DNA of 6,456 bases, taken from assembly GCA_021799155.1 (NCBI GenBank), contig JAJZBA010000033.1, forward strand, positions 1 through 6,456, in the 5' to 3' direction. A model generated the notes under the pieces. That model saw nothing but the letters and a program-made list of their open reading frames with translations. It did no database searches and was not told the origin of the DNA. Origin of the DNA: a bacterium (GTDB lineage Bacteria > Patescibacteriota > Minisyncoccia > UBA6257 > UBA9933). A program made the translations under genes and the position numbers. Numbering within the stretch: the stretch's first letter is position 1; every line of letters begins with the position of its first letter. Shown here piece by piece: positions 1-5,081 of the stretch.

Positions 1-41
1 AAAATTTATTTAAAATTTAAAATTAGAAATTTAAAACTTAT
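1..41. other. AT-rich spacer downstream of nusG
   Basis: These 41 bases follow the nusG stop and are almost entirely A and T, made of repeated AAATTT, AAAATT and TTTAAA steps. There is no GC stem, so no convincing terminator is visible. The composition resembles the A-rich expansion inside tatD at about 4612-4690. The next gene, often rplK after nusG, would lie beyond the left edge; that is expectation from common gene order, not something seen here. Confidence 0.5.
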
Positions 42-620
42 TTATATTTTTACTACTTGCAACGAATCCAACTCCACCGCCGTTTCCCTTCCGAAAATAG
101 GAACCATCACTTTAAGTTTGCCGCGCTCTTCCTCCACTTCGGCGATTTTTCCTTCATAATCTTTAAACGGGCCGTCGATAATTTTAACCGTCTCGCCCGC
201 CTTAAATTCAATCTTGAATTTCGGCTCTTCGCCTTTCATTCGATTCATTAAAGCGTCGATTTCTTCTTTGGAAAGCGGCGTCGGCTCGGTCGGGTCGGGC
301 CCGACAAAACCGGTTACCCGCGGCGTGTTTCTTACCACGTACCAGGAATCTTCACTCATAATCATATCCACTAAAACATAACCGGGATAAATTTTTTCTT
401 CAATGGTTTTTCGCTTACCGTTTTTAATTTTTATTTTCTTCTCTTTGGGAACGAGAACGTTAAAAATTTTATCATTCATCGCCAAAGAGTCAACCCGCTG
501 GCGCAAATAACGGCAAACGGCGTCCTCGTAGCCGGAATAAGTATGAATCGCATACCAGTGCCTCTCCCCTTTCTTTTTGAGCTCTCGCGGAGCTTTCTGT
601 TGTTTTGTCTCGTTGTCCAT
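42..620 (-). CDS. nusG: Transcription termination/antitermination factor NusG
   Basis: NusG binds RNA polymerase through its N-terminal NGN domain, promotes processive elongation, and through its C-terminal KOW domain contacts Rho or the ribosomal protein S10. The protein has 192 residues, close to the usual 175-190. A charged, lysine-rich leader of about 20 residues precedes the NGN domain (about 21-125), which shows HTYSGYE at 26-32, the family signature YPGYVLVDM at 78-86 and RNTPRVTGFVG at 97-107. A linker leads to a KOW domain (about 139-192) with GPFKDYEGKI at 150-159. The gene ends with TAA. It starts 15 bases after the secE stop, in the usual secE-nusG order, so the two are very likely co-transcribed. 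No Shine-Dalgarno sequence is visible before the ATG, only AT-rich sequence, so translation may depend on coupling or on an unstructured leader. Identification is secure. Confidence 0.97.
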   Translation of the reverse strand: MDNETKQQKAPRELKKKGERHWYAIHTYSGYEDAVCRYLRQRVDSLAMNDKIFNVLVPKEKKIKIKNGKRKTIEEKIYPGYVLVDMIMSEDSWYVVRNTPRVTGFVGPDPTEPTPLSKEEIDALMNRMKGEEPKFKIEFKAGETVKIIDGPFKDYEGKIAEVEEERGKLKVMVPIFGRETAVELDSLQVVKI

Positions 621-635
621 AATTTAAATCAAAAA

Positions 636-827
636 TTATAAGCCAATCACAAATTTCTCCAATAAATAAACAAATACCATATCCAAAACGCCCAAGAAAA
701 CCGCCACGCCGAGCGACAAGCCTATCACCACCAAAACCAACCGAACGGTTTCTTTTCTGGTCGGCCAATTGACGCGGTGAAATTCGCGGTAGGAATCTTG
801 AATATAAGATTTAAGTCTGGCAAACAT
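636..827 (-). CDS. secE: Preprotein translocase subunit SecE
   Basis: SecE is the small essential membrane subunit that clamps SecY in the SecYEG export channel of the cytoplasmic membrane. The 63-residue product is of the short, single-span type usual outside gammaproteobacteria. It shows the amphipathic cytoplasmic helix with REFHRVNWPTRKE at about 14-26, whose WPTRKE core is the SecE signature, followed by one hydrophobic segment at about 28-57. Its ATG lies only one base after the gyrB TAA stop, and no Shine-Dalgarno sequence is seen in the last gyrB codons, so translation by reinitiation after gyrB is likely. nusG follows after 15 bases. Function is secure from the motif, the hydrophobic profile and the nusG neighbour. 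Confidence 0.95.
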   Translation of the reverse strand: MFARLKSYIQDSYREFHRVNWPTRKETVRLVLVVIGLSLGVAVFLGVLDMVFVYLLEKFVIGL

Positions 828-828
828 A

Positions 829-2793
829 TTAAACGTCTAAATTCTTGACCATCGCCGCCTGGCTTTGGATGAAATGCTTTCGCGGCTCAACCCGCTCGCC
901 CATTAAAATATCAAACAATCTTTCGGCTTCCTGAGCGTCTTCGATGGTTACCTGTTTTAAAATCCGTCTTTCGGCGTCCATTGTCGTTTCCCAAAGTTGT
1001 TCGGGATTCATCTCTCCCAAACCCTTATAGCGCTGAATGTTAATCTGTGTTTCTTTTTTGCCGCCGGCAAGCAGTTCTTTAACAATTTTTTCTTTCTCCG
1101 CCTCATTATAAGCGTATTTTATCTCTTTGCCAAGTTGAAGCCGGTAAAGCGGCGGCTGAGCGATGTAAAGATAACCGTTTTCTATTATCGGCGTAAAGTA
1201 GCGGTAAAACAAAGTCAAAAGTAAAGTTCTGATGTGCGCGCCGTCAACATCGGCGTCGGTGGCAATAACAACACGGTGATATCTGATTTTATCGATATTG
1301 AATTCGTCGCCGATTGCGGTGCCAATCGCCATTACTAACGCTCTAATTTCCTTGTTCAAAAGCATTTTGTCGATCCGGGATTTTTCAACGTTCAAAATTT
1401 TCCCGCGCAACGGCAAAATTGCCTGATAGCGGCGGTCGCGGGCGGACTTGGCACTTCCTCCGGCTGAATCGCCTTCCACTATAAACAATTCCGATTCTTC
1501 CGGGTCGCGACTGGAGCAATCCGCCAATTTGCCCGGCAAAGCCATTCCTTCAAAAACGCCTTTTCTTAAAACGGTTTCTTTGGCGGCTTTGGCGGCTTTT
1601 CTGGCTTTAGCGGTCAATAAACATTTTTCAATAATCGCCCTGGCATCCGCCGAATTTTTTTCCAAAAATTCTTTTAAGGCTTCGTTGACAACTGCCTCAA
1701 CCGCGGTTCGAGCTGGCGGATTGCCGAGTCGCGCCTTGGTCTGGCCTTCAAATTGCGGTTCCCTTAATCTAACGGAAACAATTGCCGCCAAACCTTCCCT
1801 AATGTCGTCGCCGATAAAATTCTCTTCGGATTCTTTAAGATAGCCGGCGCTCCTGGCATAATCGTTTAAAGTCCTGGTTAAAGCCGAGCGGAAACCGGTT
1901 AAATGCATACCGCCGTCAGGAGTGTAGATGTTGTTGGCAAAACTTAATTCCTGAGTTTCAATTTCCTGATTGTAAATAAAAGCCGCTTCCACTTCTACGT
2001 TTTCATAATTTTTATGAACATAAAAAGTTTCTTTTTGAATCGGCTGTCGATTGCGATTTAAATAATTGATAAAAGCCAAAAGCCCGCCGTCGAAATAAAA
2101 AGCGTAATAAAAAGGAGCCTGCCCTGAGCCTGCCGAAGGGCGCTCGTCAATGATTTCAATTTTTACTCCCTTGGTCAAAAAGGCTTGCTGGCGCAAATGA
2201 TCAAGTACTCTCTTACGGTCAAATTCTATTTTGGAAAAAATTTCTTCGTCGGGACTGAAAATCACTTTGGTACCCGTCCGCTCGCATTTACCTTCTTTTC
2301 TGACTTTATATTTCGGGACGCCTTTTTCGTATTCCTGCGACCACAAATTGCCGTCGCGGCAAACTTCGACCCGCATCCATTTGGATAAAGCATTAACCAC
2401 GGAAACTCCCACGCCGTGCAAACCGCCGGCAACTTTGTAAGACTCGCCGCCGAATTTTCCTCCAGCGTGCAAAGTGCACATCACTGTTTCTAAAGCCGAC
2501 TTTTTCGTTTGCGGATGAATATCAACCGGAATGCCGCGGCCGTCGTCGGTTATCGCCACTTTATTATCCTTTAAAAGTTCAACTTTAATATTTTTAGCGT
2601 GCCCGGCCATCGCTTCGTCTAAACTGTTATCGCAAACTTCCCAAATTAAATGATGCAGGCCGTCAACGCCGGTTGAGCCAATATACATTCCCGGTCTTTT
2701 TCTGACCGGCTCCAAGCCCTCCAAAACATAAATATCTTTGGCTTCGTAAGAATCGTTGTTCTTTTTTTTGATTTTTTCCGTTTTTTTAGCCAT
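829..2793 (-). CDS. gyrB: DNA gyrase subunit B
   Basis: GyrB is the ATPase and TOPRIM subunit of gyrase, which with GyrA introduces negative supercoils. The 654-residue protein matches the short form without the large enterobacterial insertion. The GHKL ATPase domain (about 1-230) has the catalytic-type E52 and N56 in WEVCDNSLDEAMAGH, DDGRGIP at 83-89 and GGLHGVGVSVVNALS at 123-137. The transducer domain carries the QTK loop at 351-353. The TOPRIM region has EGDSAGG at 440-446, LPLRGKILNVEK at 460-471 and DADVDGAH at 513-520. QRYKGLGEMNPEQLWETTMD at 587-606 favours GyrB over ParE. Residues 217-226 (ERPSAGSGQA) are encoded by a short palindromic repeat and look like an in-frame insertion in a surface turn. 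The start keeps the standard N-terminal spacing to YIGSTG, but no Shine-Dalgarno is present. It probably heads a gyrB-secE-nusG transcript. gyrA is not in the window. Confidence 0.97.
   Translation of the reverse strand: MAKKTEKIKKKNNDSYEAKDIYVLEGLEPVRKRPGMYIGSTGVDGLHHLIWEVCDNSLDEAMAGHAKNIKVELLKDNKVAITDDGRGIPVDIHPQTKKSALETVMCTLHAGGKFGGESYKVAGGLHGVGVSVVNALSKWMRVEVCRDGNLWSQEYEKGVPKYKVRKEGKCERTGTKVIFSPDEEIFSKIEFDRKRVLDHLRQQAFLTKGVKIEIIDERPSAGSGQAPFYYAFYFDGGLLAFINYLNRNRQPIQKETFYVHKNYENVEVEAAFIYNQEIETQELSFANNIYTPDGGMHLTGFRSALTRTLNDYARSAGYLKESEENFIGDDIREGLAAIVSVRLREPQFEGQTKARLGNPPARTAVEAVVNEALKEFLEKNSADARAIIEKCLLTAKARKAAKAAKETVLRKGVFEGMALPGKLADCSSRDPEESELFIVEGDSAGGSAKSARDRRYQAILPLRGKILNVEKSRIDKMLLNKEIRALVMAIGTAIGDEFNIDKIRYHRVVIATDADVDGAHIRTLLLTLFYRYFTPIIENGYLYIAQPPLYRLQLGKEIKYAYNEAEKEKIVKELLAGGKKETQINIQRYKGLGEMNPEQLWETTMDAERRILKQVTIEDAQEAERLFDILMGERVEPRKHFIQSQAAMVKNLDV
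2115..2145. repeat. Short palindromic GC-rich repeat inserted in gyrB
   Basis: The plus strand carries GCCCT at 2121-2125 and its complement AGGGC at 2137-2141 around an 11-base loop, extended by GAGC at 2115-2118 pairing with GCTC at 2142-2145, with a two-base bulge. The motif GAGCCTGCC also occurs twice in direct orientation (2115-2123 and 2126-2134). The block is much more GC-rich than its surroundings and encodes gyrB residues 217-226, between two strands where other GyrB proteins have a short turn. From memory, the core TTCGGCAGGCTCAGG (and a variant with TTCGACAGG) recurs in many uncultured bacterial genomes, often inside genes. I could not check this by search, and only one copy is in the window. 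Confidence 0.7.
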
Positions 2794-2804
2794 CGCAATA
2801 AGAA

Positions 2805-2825
2805 AAATACCCGCAAAGGGTATTT
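2805..2825 (-). promoter_or_regulatory. Perfect 8-bp hairpin in the gyrB 5' leader
   Basis: On the minus strand AAATACCC is followed by a five-base loop and then by GGGTATTT, an exact 8-bp stem, ending 11 bases before the gyrB ATG. TTTTTCTT follows the stem on the minus strand, so the element could act as a weak intrinsic terminator or attenuator. With the candidate promoter just upstream, transcription would start at or within the left arm, so it could instead be a 5'-end stabilising stem-loop. It occupies the place where a Shine-Dalgarno sequence would be expected. Confidence 0.5.
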
Positions 2826-2827
2826 AT

Positions 2828-2856
2828 ATATTATCAAAATTTAAGCCGAATTACAA
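2828..2856 (-). promoter_or_regulatory. Candidate sigma-70-type promoter for gyrB-secE-nusG
   Basis: Reading the minus strand, TTGTAA (2856-2851, four matches to TTGACA) is separated by 17 bases from TAATAT (2833-2828). An overlapping better -10 match, GATAAT (2835-2830), would have a 15-base spacer. Either gives a transcript starting at about 2820-2824, leaving a leader of roughly 27-31 bases before the gyrB ATG that holds all or part of the hairpin at 2805-2825. The region is AT-rich, so a chance match is possible. Confidence 0.45.
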
Positions 2857-2861
2857 GGATT

Positions 2862-2903
2862 AAAAAACAATCTTCTATTAAAATTGAATTTCGAGATTGT
2901 TTT
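2862..2903 (-). terminator. Terminator-like hairpin after the fibre-like gene
   Basis: Ten bases after the stop of the fibre-like gene, the minus strand reads AAAACAATCT, a 20-base loop, then AGATTGTTTT followed by two more T. The 10-bp stem is exact and the hairpin ends in a run of six T, the shape of an intrinsic terminator, although the stem is AT-rich and the loop is long. It would separate the fibre-like gene from the gyrB transcript, whose candidate promoter lies just downstream. Confidence 0.5.
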
Positions 2904-2912
2904 AATTACAGG

Positions 2913-4130
2913 CTATCTGATGAAAATCCGCCCATCCTCAAGTCGCCAGCCAATAAATTGTCCATCAGTTGTTTTTATCATTCGGCCTTCTTCAGTAATG
3001 TCGTTGCTTTCAATTTCTACCTGCCCCATAAGAGCAACAAGGACATAATCTTTCTCCATTTTCTCTGGTCGGCTATCGGTCCCTTTAATATTGTTTCCTA
3101 TAAATCCTGGAGTTGTTGATTGAACACCAAGAAATGGATCGCCCTTCCGCCACACTCTTGCGTAACCTGTTTTGGCATTTAACCCAACCAAAGATTTTCG
3201 AGGAATATTCTCTTCTTTTTTGAACCATTCGGCATAATCTGCACCACCACCATTCCAAGTTCCGTCAGCAAAAGCATTACCATTGTGCTCGAAACGATAA
3301 GCCACTTTCCAGCCTGTGGTATTATCAGATCCAGAAAACAGAAGGCTTCCAGCGCTAGCATCCGTCTGCATCCCCATTCTCCACCACTTAGTTCCGCTAT
3401 TCAATTCCATAACATTATTAGTAATCGTCGGATCGCCGGCTGTTATTTGTACTGTTAATCTAGCCGCAGGTCCCACTGTCCCGATGCCGACGTTGCCAGA
3501 TTGGTCTATTATTATTCCTTTCGCAGAATCCCTCGGCATAAAATTAGTAAGACCGTTTGCGTTTACAATCCGCAGCTTCCCATCAACATCATCCATTCCT
3601 AATATATAAGTATCGCTTCCCTTGGTGATTCTAAATATAGTGCGTGCCTTGCCTCCTAATCCCAATTCTAATACTCGGCTGTCAACGTTATCTAACAATC
3701 CCGGCGCCGACGTCCCAATACCGACGTTGCCGTTGCTTATAATAGCCATCCTTTCCTGTAATGTCGTAGCAGTTGTTCGGAAAATAATGCCTCCGCCATC
3801 AACACGATTACTCAAAAAACTATTACTGCCCCCGGTTCCTCCTTGGGCTTCAATAGCAAAGGTATTGCTACCCCCTTGTTGAAACCATAAATTGGCATTA
3901 TTGTTGGCCGCAGAATTAATGAAAATATCAGATTGTCCCGTAGAAGAAATCTCTAATTCTCCCACTGGCGTCGTCGTCCCAATTCCGACGTTGCCATTGT
4001 AATAATACAAAGCGCCGCCGCCGGAAGGAGGATTGGCAGTAGGGTTAGTCCAGGCGAAAGTAATAATCGCTACTAAAAGACCGGCAATTATTGAAGTTAA
4101 AATCGGAAAGAGAAGTTTTAATTTATTCAT
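2913..4130 (-). CDS. Membrane-anchored fibre-like protein with NVGIGT repeats
   Basis: This 405-residue protein has no assigned function. A short basic start (K3, K5) and a hydrophobic segment at about 7-27 form a signal peptide or signal anchor, followed by a Thr/Asn/Pro/Gly-rich stretch, so the body is probably outside the membrane. NVGIGT(T/S/V)xP repeats occur at 47-55, 135-143 and 213-221, the pattern seen in phage tail-fibre-like and patescibacterial surface proteins. The C-terminal part (about 284-405) contains GADYAE at 296-301 and a later FLGVQSTTPGFIGNN at 333-347. This resembles the Peptidase_G2 intramolecular chaperone domain of phage appendages, which cleaves itself after trimer assembly; that assignment is from motif memory. 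A trimeric surface fibre used in attachment is an inference. The gene has its own near-leaderless promoter and a terminator-like hairpin, and stands alone between tatD and gyrB. Confidence 0.85.
   Translation of the reverse strand: MNKLKLLFPILTSIIAGLLVAIITFAWTNPTANPPSGGGALYYYNGNVGIGTTTPVGELEISSTGQSDIFINSAANNNANLWFQQGGSNTFAIEAQGGTGGSNSFLSNRVDGGGIIFRTTATTLQERMAIISNGNVGIGTSAPGLLDNVDSRVLELGLGGKARTIFRITKGSDTYILGMDDVDGKLRIVNANGLTNFMPRDSAKGIIIDQSGNVGIGTVGPAARLTVQITAGDPTITNNVMELNSGTKWWRMGMQTDASAGSLLFSGSDNTTGWKVAYRFEHNGNAFADGTWNGGGADYAEWFKKEENIPRKSLVGLNAKTGYARVWRKGDPFLGVQSTTPGFIGNNIKGTDSRPEKMEKDYVLVALMGQVEIESNDITEEGRMIKTTDGQFIGWRLEDGRIFIR
3468..3494 (-). repeat. NVGIGT repeat 3 of the fibre-like gene
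   Basis: This stretch encodes residues 213-221, NVGIGTVGP. The core GGCAACGTCGG on the coding strand is shared at DNA level with the other two copies, although third positions further on have diverged. Confidence 0.8.
3702..3728 (-). repeat. NVGIGT repeat 2 of the fibre-like gene
   Basis: This stretch encodes residues 135-143, NVGIGTSAP, preceded by the common lead-in ERMAIISNG. It shares GGCAACGTCGG with the copies at 3468-3494 and 3966-3992. The spacing between copies is 78 residues (to copy 3) and 88 residues (from copy 1). Confidence 0.8.
3966..3992 (-). repeat. NVGIGT repeat 1 of the fibre-like gene
   Basis: This stretch encodes residues 47-55, NVGIGTTTP, directly after the leader and the Pro/Gly-rich segment. 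It is the first of three copies sharing the GGCAACGTCGG coding-strand core. Confidence 0.8.
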
Positions 4131-4139
4131 TTTGATTTT

Positions 4140-4148
4140 ATTATAACA
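4140..4148 (-). promoter_or_regulatory. Extended -10 promoter of the fibre-like gene
   Basis: The minus strand reads TGTTATAAT, an exact extended -10 element (TGnTATAAT). No good -35 hexamer lies 16-18 bases upstream, which is typical of extended -10 promoters. Only nine bases separate TATAAT from the ATG at 4130, so transcription starting about seven bases downstream would give an mRNA with a leader of only about 2-3 bases. There is also no Shine-Dalgarno sequence. Confidence 0.6.
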
Positions 4149-4177
4149 AATTTCTATTGCAAATAATAAAAATGGTT

Positions 4178-4186
4178 TGTGGATAA
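4178..4186 (-). promoter_or_regulatory. Exact consensus DnaA box
   Basis: The minus strand reads TTATCCACA, an exact match to the consensus 9-mer bound by DnaA, immediately after the tatD stop, in a 56-base AT-rich gap. It is the only exact copy I found in the window, so it is not by itself evidence of an origin; a single site could be a regulatory or chance occurrence. Confidence 0.4.
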
Positions 4187-4981
4187 CTAAATTTTGGAAG
4201 TTTGCTTAATCACTTCTTCCAATGAAATATTTTTTATTTCCGCCAGTTTTTTGGCGATTTCTATGATATAACTCGGTTCATTTCTTTGGCCGCGATAAGG
4301 AACCGGCGCCAAAAACGGGCAATCAGTTTCCAATAAAATGTCTTCTAAAGGGGTTTTTACAATTACTTCGTCGTAATCTCGGGTAAAAGTAATAATACCA
4401 TTAAAAGCGATTTTAAAACCCAATCGCCGATATTCCTCGGCTTGTTTAATATTGCCGGAAAAACTGTGAATCACTCCTTTTAATTTGGAAATTGGAAATT
4501 GGAAATTAAAAATTATATTAAGAACATCTTCGTGGGCTTCGCGACAATGAATGATAATTGTTTTATTTAATTCCTTGGCTAATTCCAATTGCTTGATAAA
4601 GATTTGTTTCTGTAAATTTTTAAAATTTTCATAATTTTGATTTTTAAATTGTAATTTTGCGTTTTGATTTTTGAATTTTGAATTTTTAAAGTGGTAATAA
4701 TCCAATCCAATCTCTCCAATCGCGACCACTTTTTCATTTTGCGCCAGTTTTTTATATTTTTCATAATCAAATTCTTCTTCGTTAACCGAATTCGGATGTA
4801 AACCAACGGCCGCAAAAATTTTTTCAGGATATCTTTCCGCCAATTCAACGGATTCTTGCGAAGTTTTCCAATCAACGCCAACGTTAATAATCCGGATATT
4901 ATTTTCTAACGCTCTTTTAATCACTTCGTCTCTATCGACGTTAAAAGCCTTAAAATTTAAATGGGCATGAGTGTCAAACAT
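4187..4981 (-). CDS. tatD: TatD family metal-dependent hydrolase (DNase)
   Basis: TatD proteins are TIM-barrel amidohydrolase-fold enzymes with two metal ions, reported to act as 3'-5' exonucleases or as deacylases. With the start at 4981 the protein has 264 residues. All expected ligands are visible: H5 and H7 in DTHAHLN, E90 in AIGEIGLDYY, H145 in IIIHCREA, H172 in VIHSFSG and D220 in ETDCPFL. The start is chosen because AGGAG lies six bases upstream and MFDTHAHLN is the usual N-terminus; an ATG at 4996 would add five residues. Two repeats have expanded the protein: an Asn/Lys/Phe-rich segment at about 98-124 and a short one near NFQFPIS at 158-164. The C-terminus stops at QTSKI, lacking the final few residues (usually Asn plus an LF-type end) normal for the family. 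The preceding metG is a common neighbour. Confidence 0.94.
   Translation of the reverse strand: MFDTHAHLNFKAFNVDRDEVIKRALENNIRIINVGVDWKTSQESVELAERYPEKIFAAVGLHPNSVNEEEFDYEKYKKLAQNEKVVAIGEIGLDYYHFKNSKFKNQNAKLQFKNQNYENFKNLQKQIFIKQLELAKELNKTIIIHCREAHEDVLNIIFNFQFPISKLKGVIHSFSGNIKQAEEYRRLGFKIAFNGIITFTRDYDEVIVKTPLEDILLETDCPFLAPVPYRGQRNEPSYIIEIAKKLAEIKNISLEEVIKQTSKI
4482..4514. repeat. 7-base tandem repeat inside tatD
   Basis: The plus strand has ATTGGAA twice in tandem (4491-4497 and 4498-4504), preceded by TTTGGAA (4484-4490) and followed by the degenerate ATTAAAA (4505-4511). It encodes the NFQFPISK segment between the conserved HCREA and VIHSFSG blocks of TatD. The period of seven is not a multiple of three, so the peptide does not repeat and copy-number change would shift the frame. 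Confidence 0.75.
4612..4690 (-). repeat. A-rich low-complexity expansion inside tatD
   Basis: On the coding strand this stretch is built from variants of AAAATTCAAAATTC, AAAAATCAAAA and AAAATTA words, with almost no G. It encodes about 27 residues rich in Asn, Lys, Phe and Gln (FKNSKFKNQN then AKLQFKNQNY and on) between GLDYYH and the helix that leads to IIIHCREA. Other TatD proteins have only a short linker here. I recall similar A-rich repeats, in and between genes, from patescibacterial genomes, but could not search. Confidence 0.7.
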
Positions 4982-4987
4982 AAAATT

Positions 4988-4992
4988 CTCCT
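4988..4992 (-). promoter_or_regulatory. Ribosome binding site deciding the tatD start
   Basis: AGGAG on the minus strand is followed by the six-base spacer AATTTT and the ATG at 4981. This is the only strong Shine-Dalgarno sequence in front of an intact gene in the window and it favours the shorter tatD start over the ATG at 4996, which would place AGGAG inside the coding region. Confidence 0.75.
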
Positions 4993-5013
4993 GCATAAAA
5001 TTCCCTTATATTG

Positions 5014-5066
5014 ATCTAATATATCTAATATAAAGCCGATCGGCTTGTTATTAGATAATGTTAGAT
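5014..5066. repeat. 53-base imperfect palindrome upstream of tatD
   Basis: Left arm 5014-5030 and right arm 5049-5066 are complementary over 17-18 bases with one gap and one further mismatch. They enclose a two-by-two mismatch and the exact 14-base palindrome AAGCCGATCGGCTT at 5033-5046, which can fold as a 5-bp stem with a GATC loop. Each arm contains a tandem duplication: TCTAATATA twice at 5015-5032 and TTAGATAATG twice at 5051-5070. If tatD is transcribed from the promoter at 5085-5113, the structure falls in its leader. No T run follows, so it does not look like a terminator. It could be a protein operator, an mRNA structure or the end of a decayed mobile element. Confidence 0.6.
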
Positions 5067-5081
5067 AATGGCAGAGATTAT

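Noticed and set aside
1..41. Possible terminator after nusG
   Set aside because: Self-complementary AAATTT words occur, but there is no GC-containing stem followed by a T run.
635..640. TATAAT on the minus strand just before nusG
   Set aside because: It overlaps the secE stop, has no convincing -35 at 16-18 bases, and secE-nusG is normally co-transcribed.
1448..1843. 131-codon open frame on the plus strand inside gyrB
   Set aside because: It is fully antisense to conserved GyrB motifs (transducer and TOPRIM), has no recognisable domain, and is explained by the codon bias of gyrB.
3316..3882. Two plus-strand open frames (97 and 86 codons) antisense to the fibre-like gene
   Set aside because: They mirror the repetitive Gly/Asn/Thr codons of the fibre-like gene, giving Pro/Leu/Ile-rich peptides without motifs or ribosome sites.
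4579..4881. 100-codon minus-strand frame overlapping tatD
   Set aside because: It is an alternative frame through the A-rich expansion, with Lys/Asn/Ile-rich low complexity; the TatD frame has all metal ligands.
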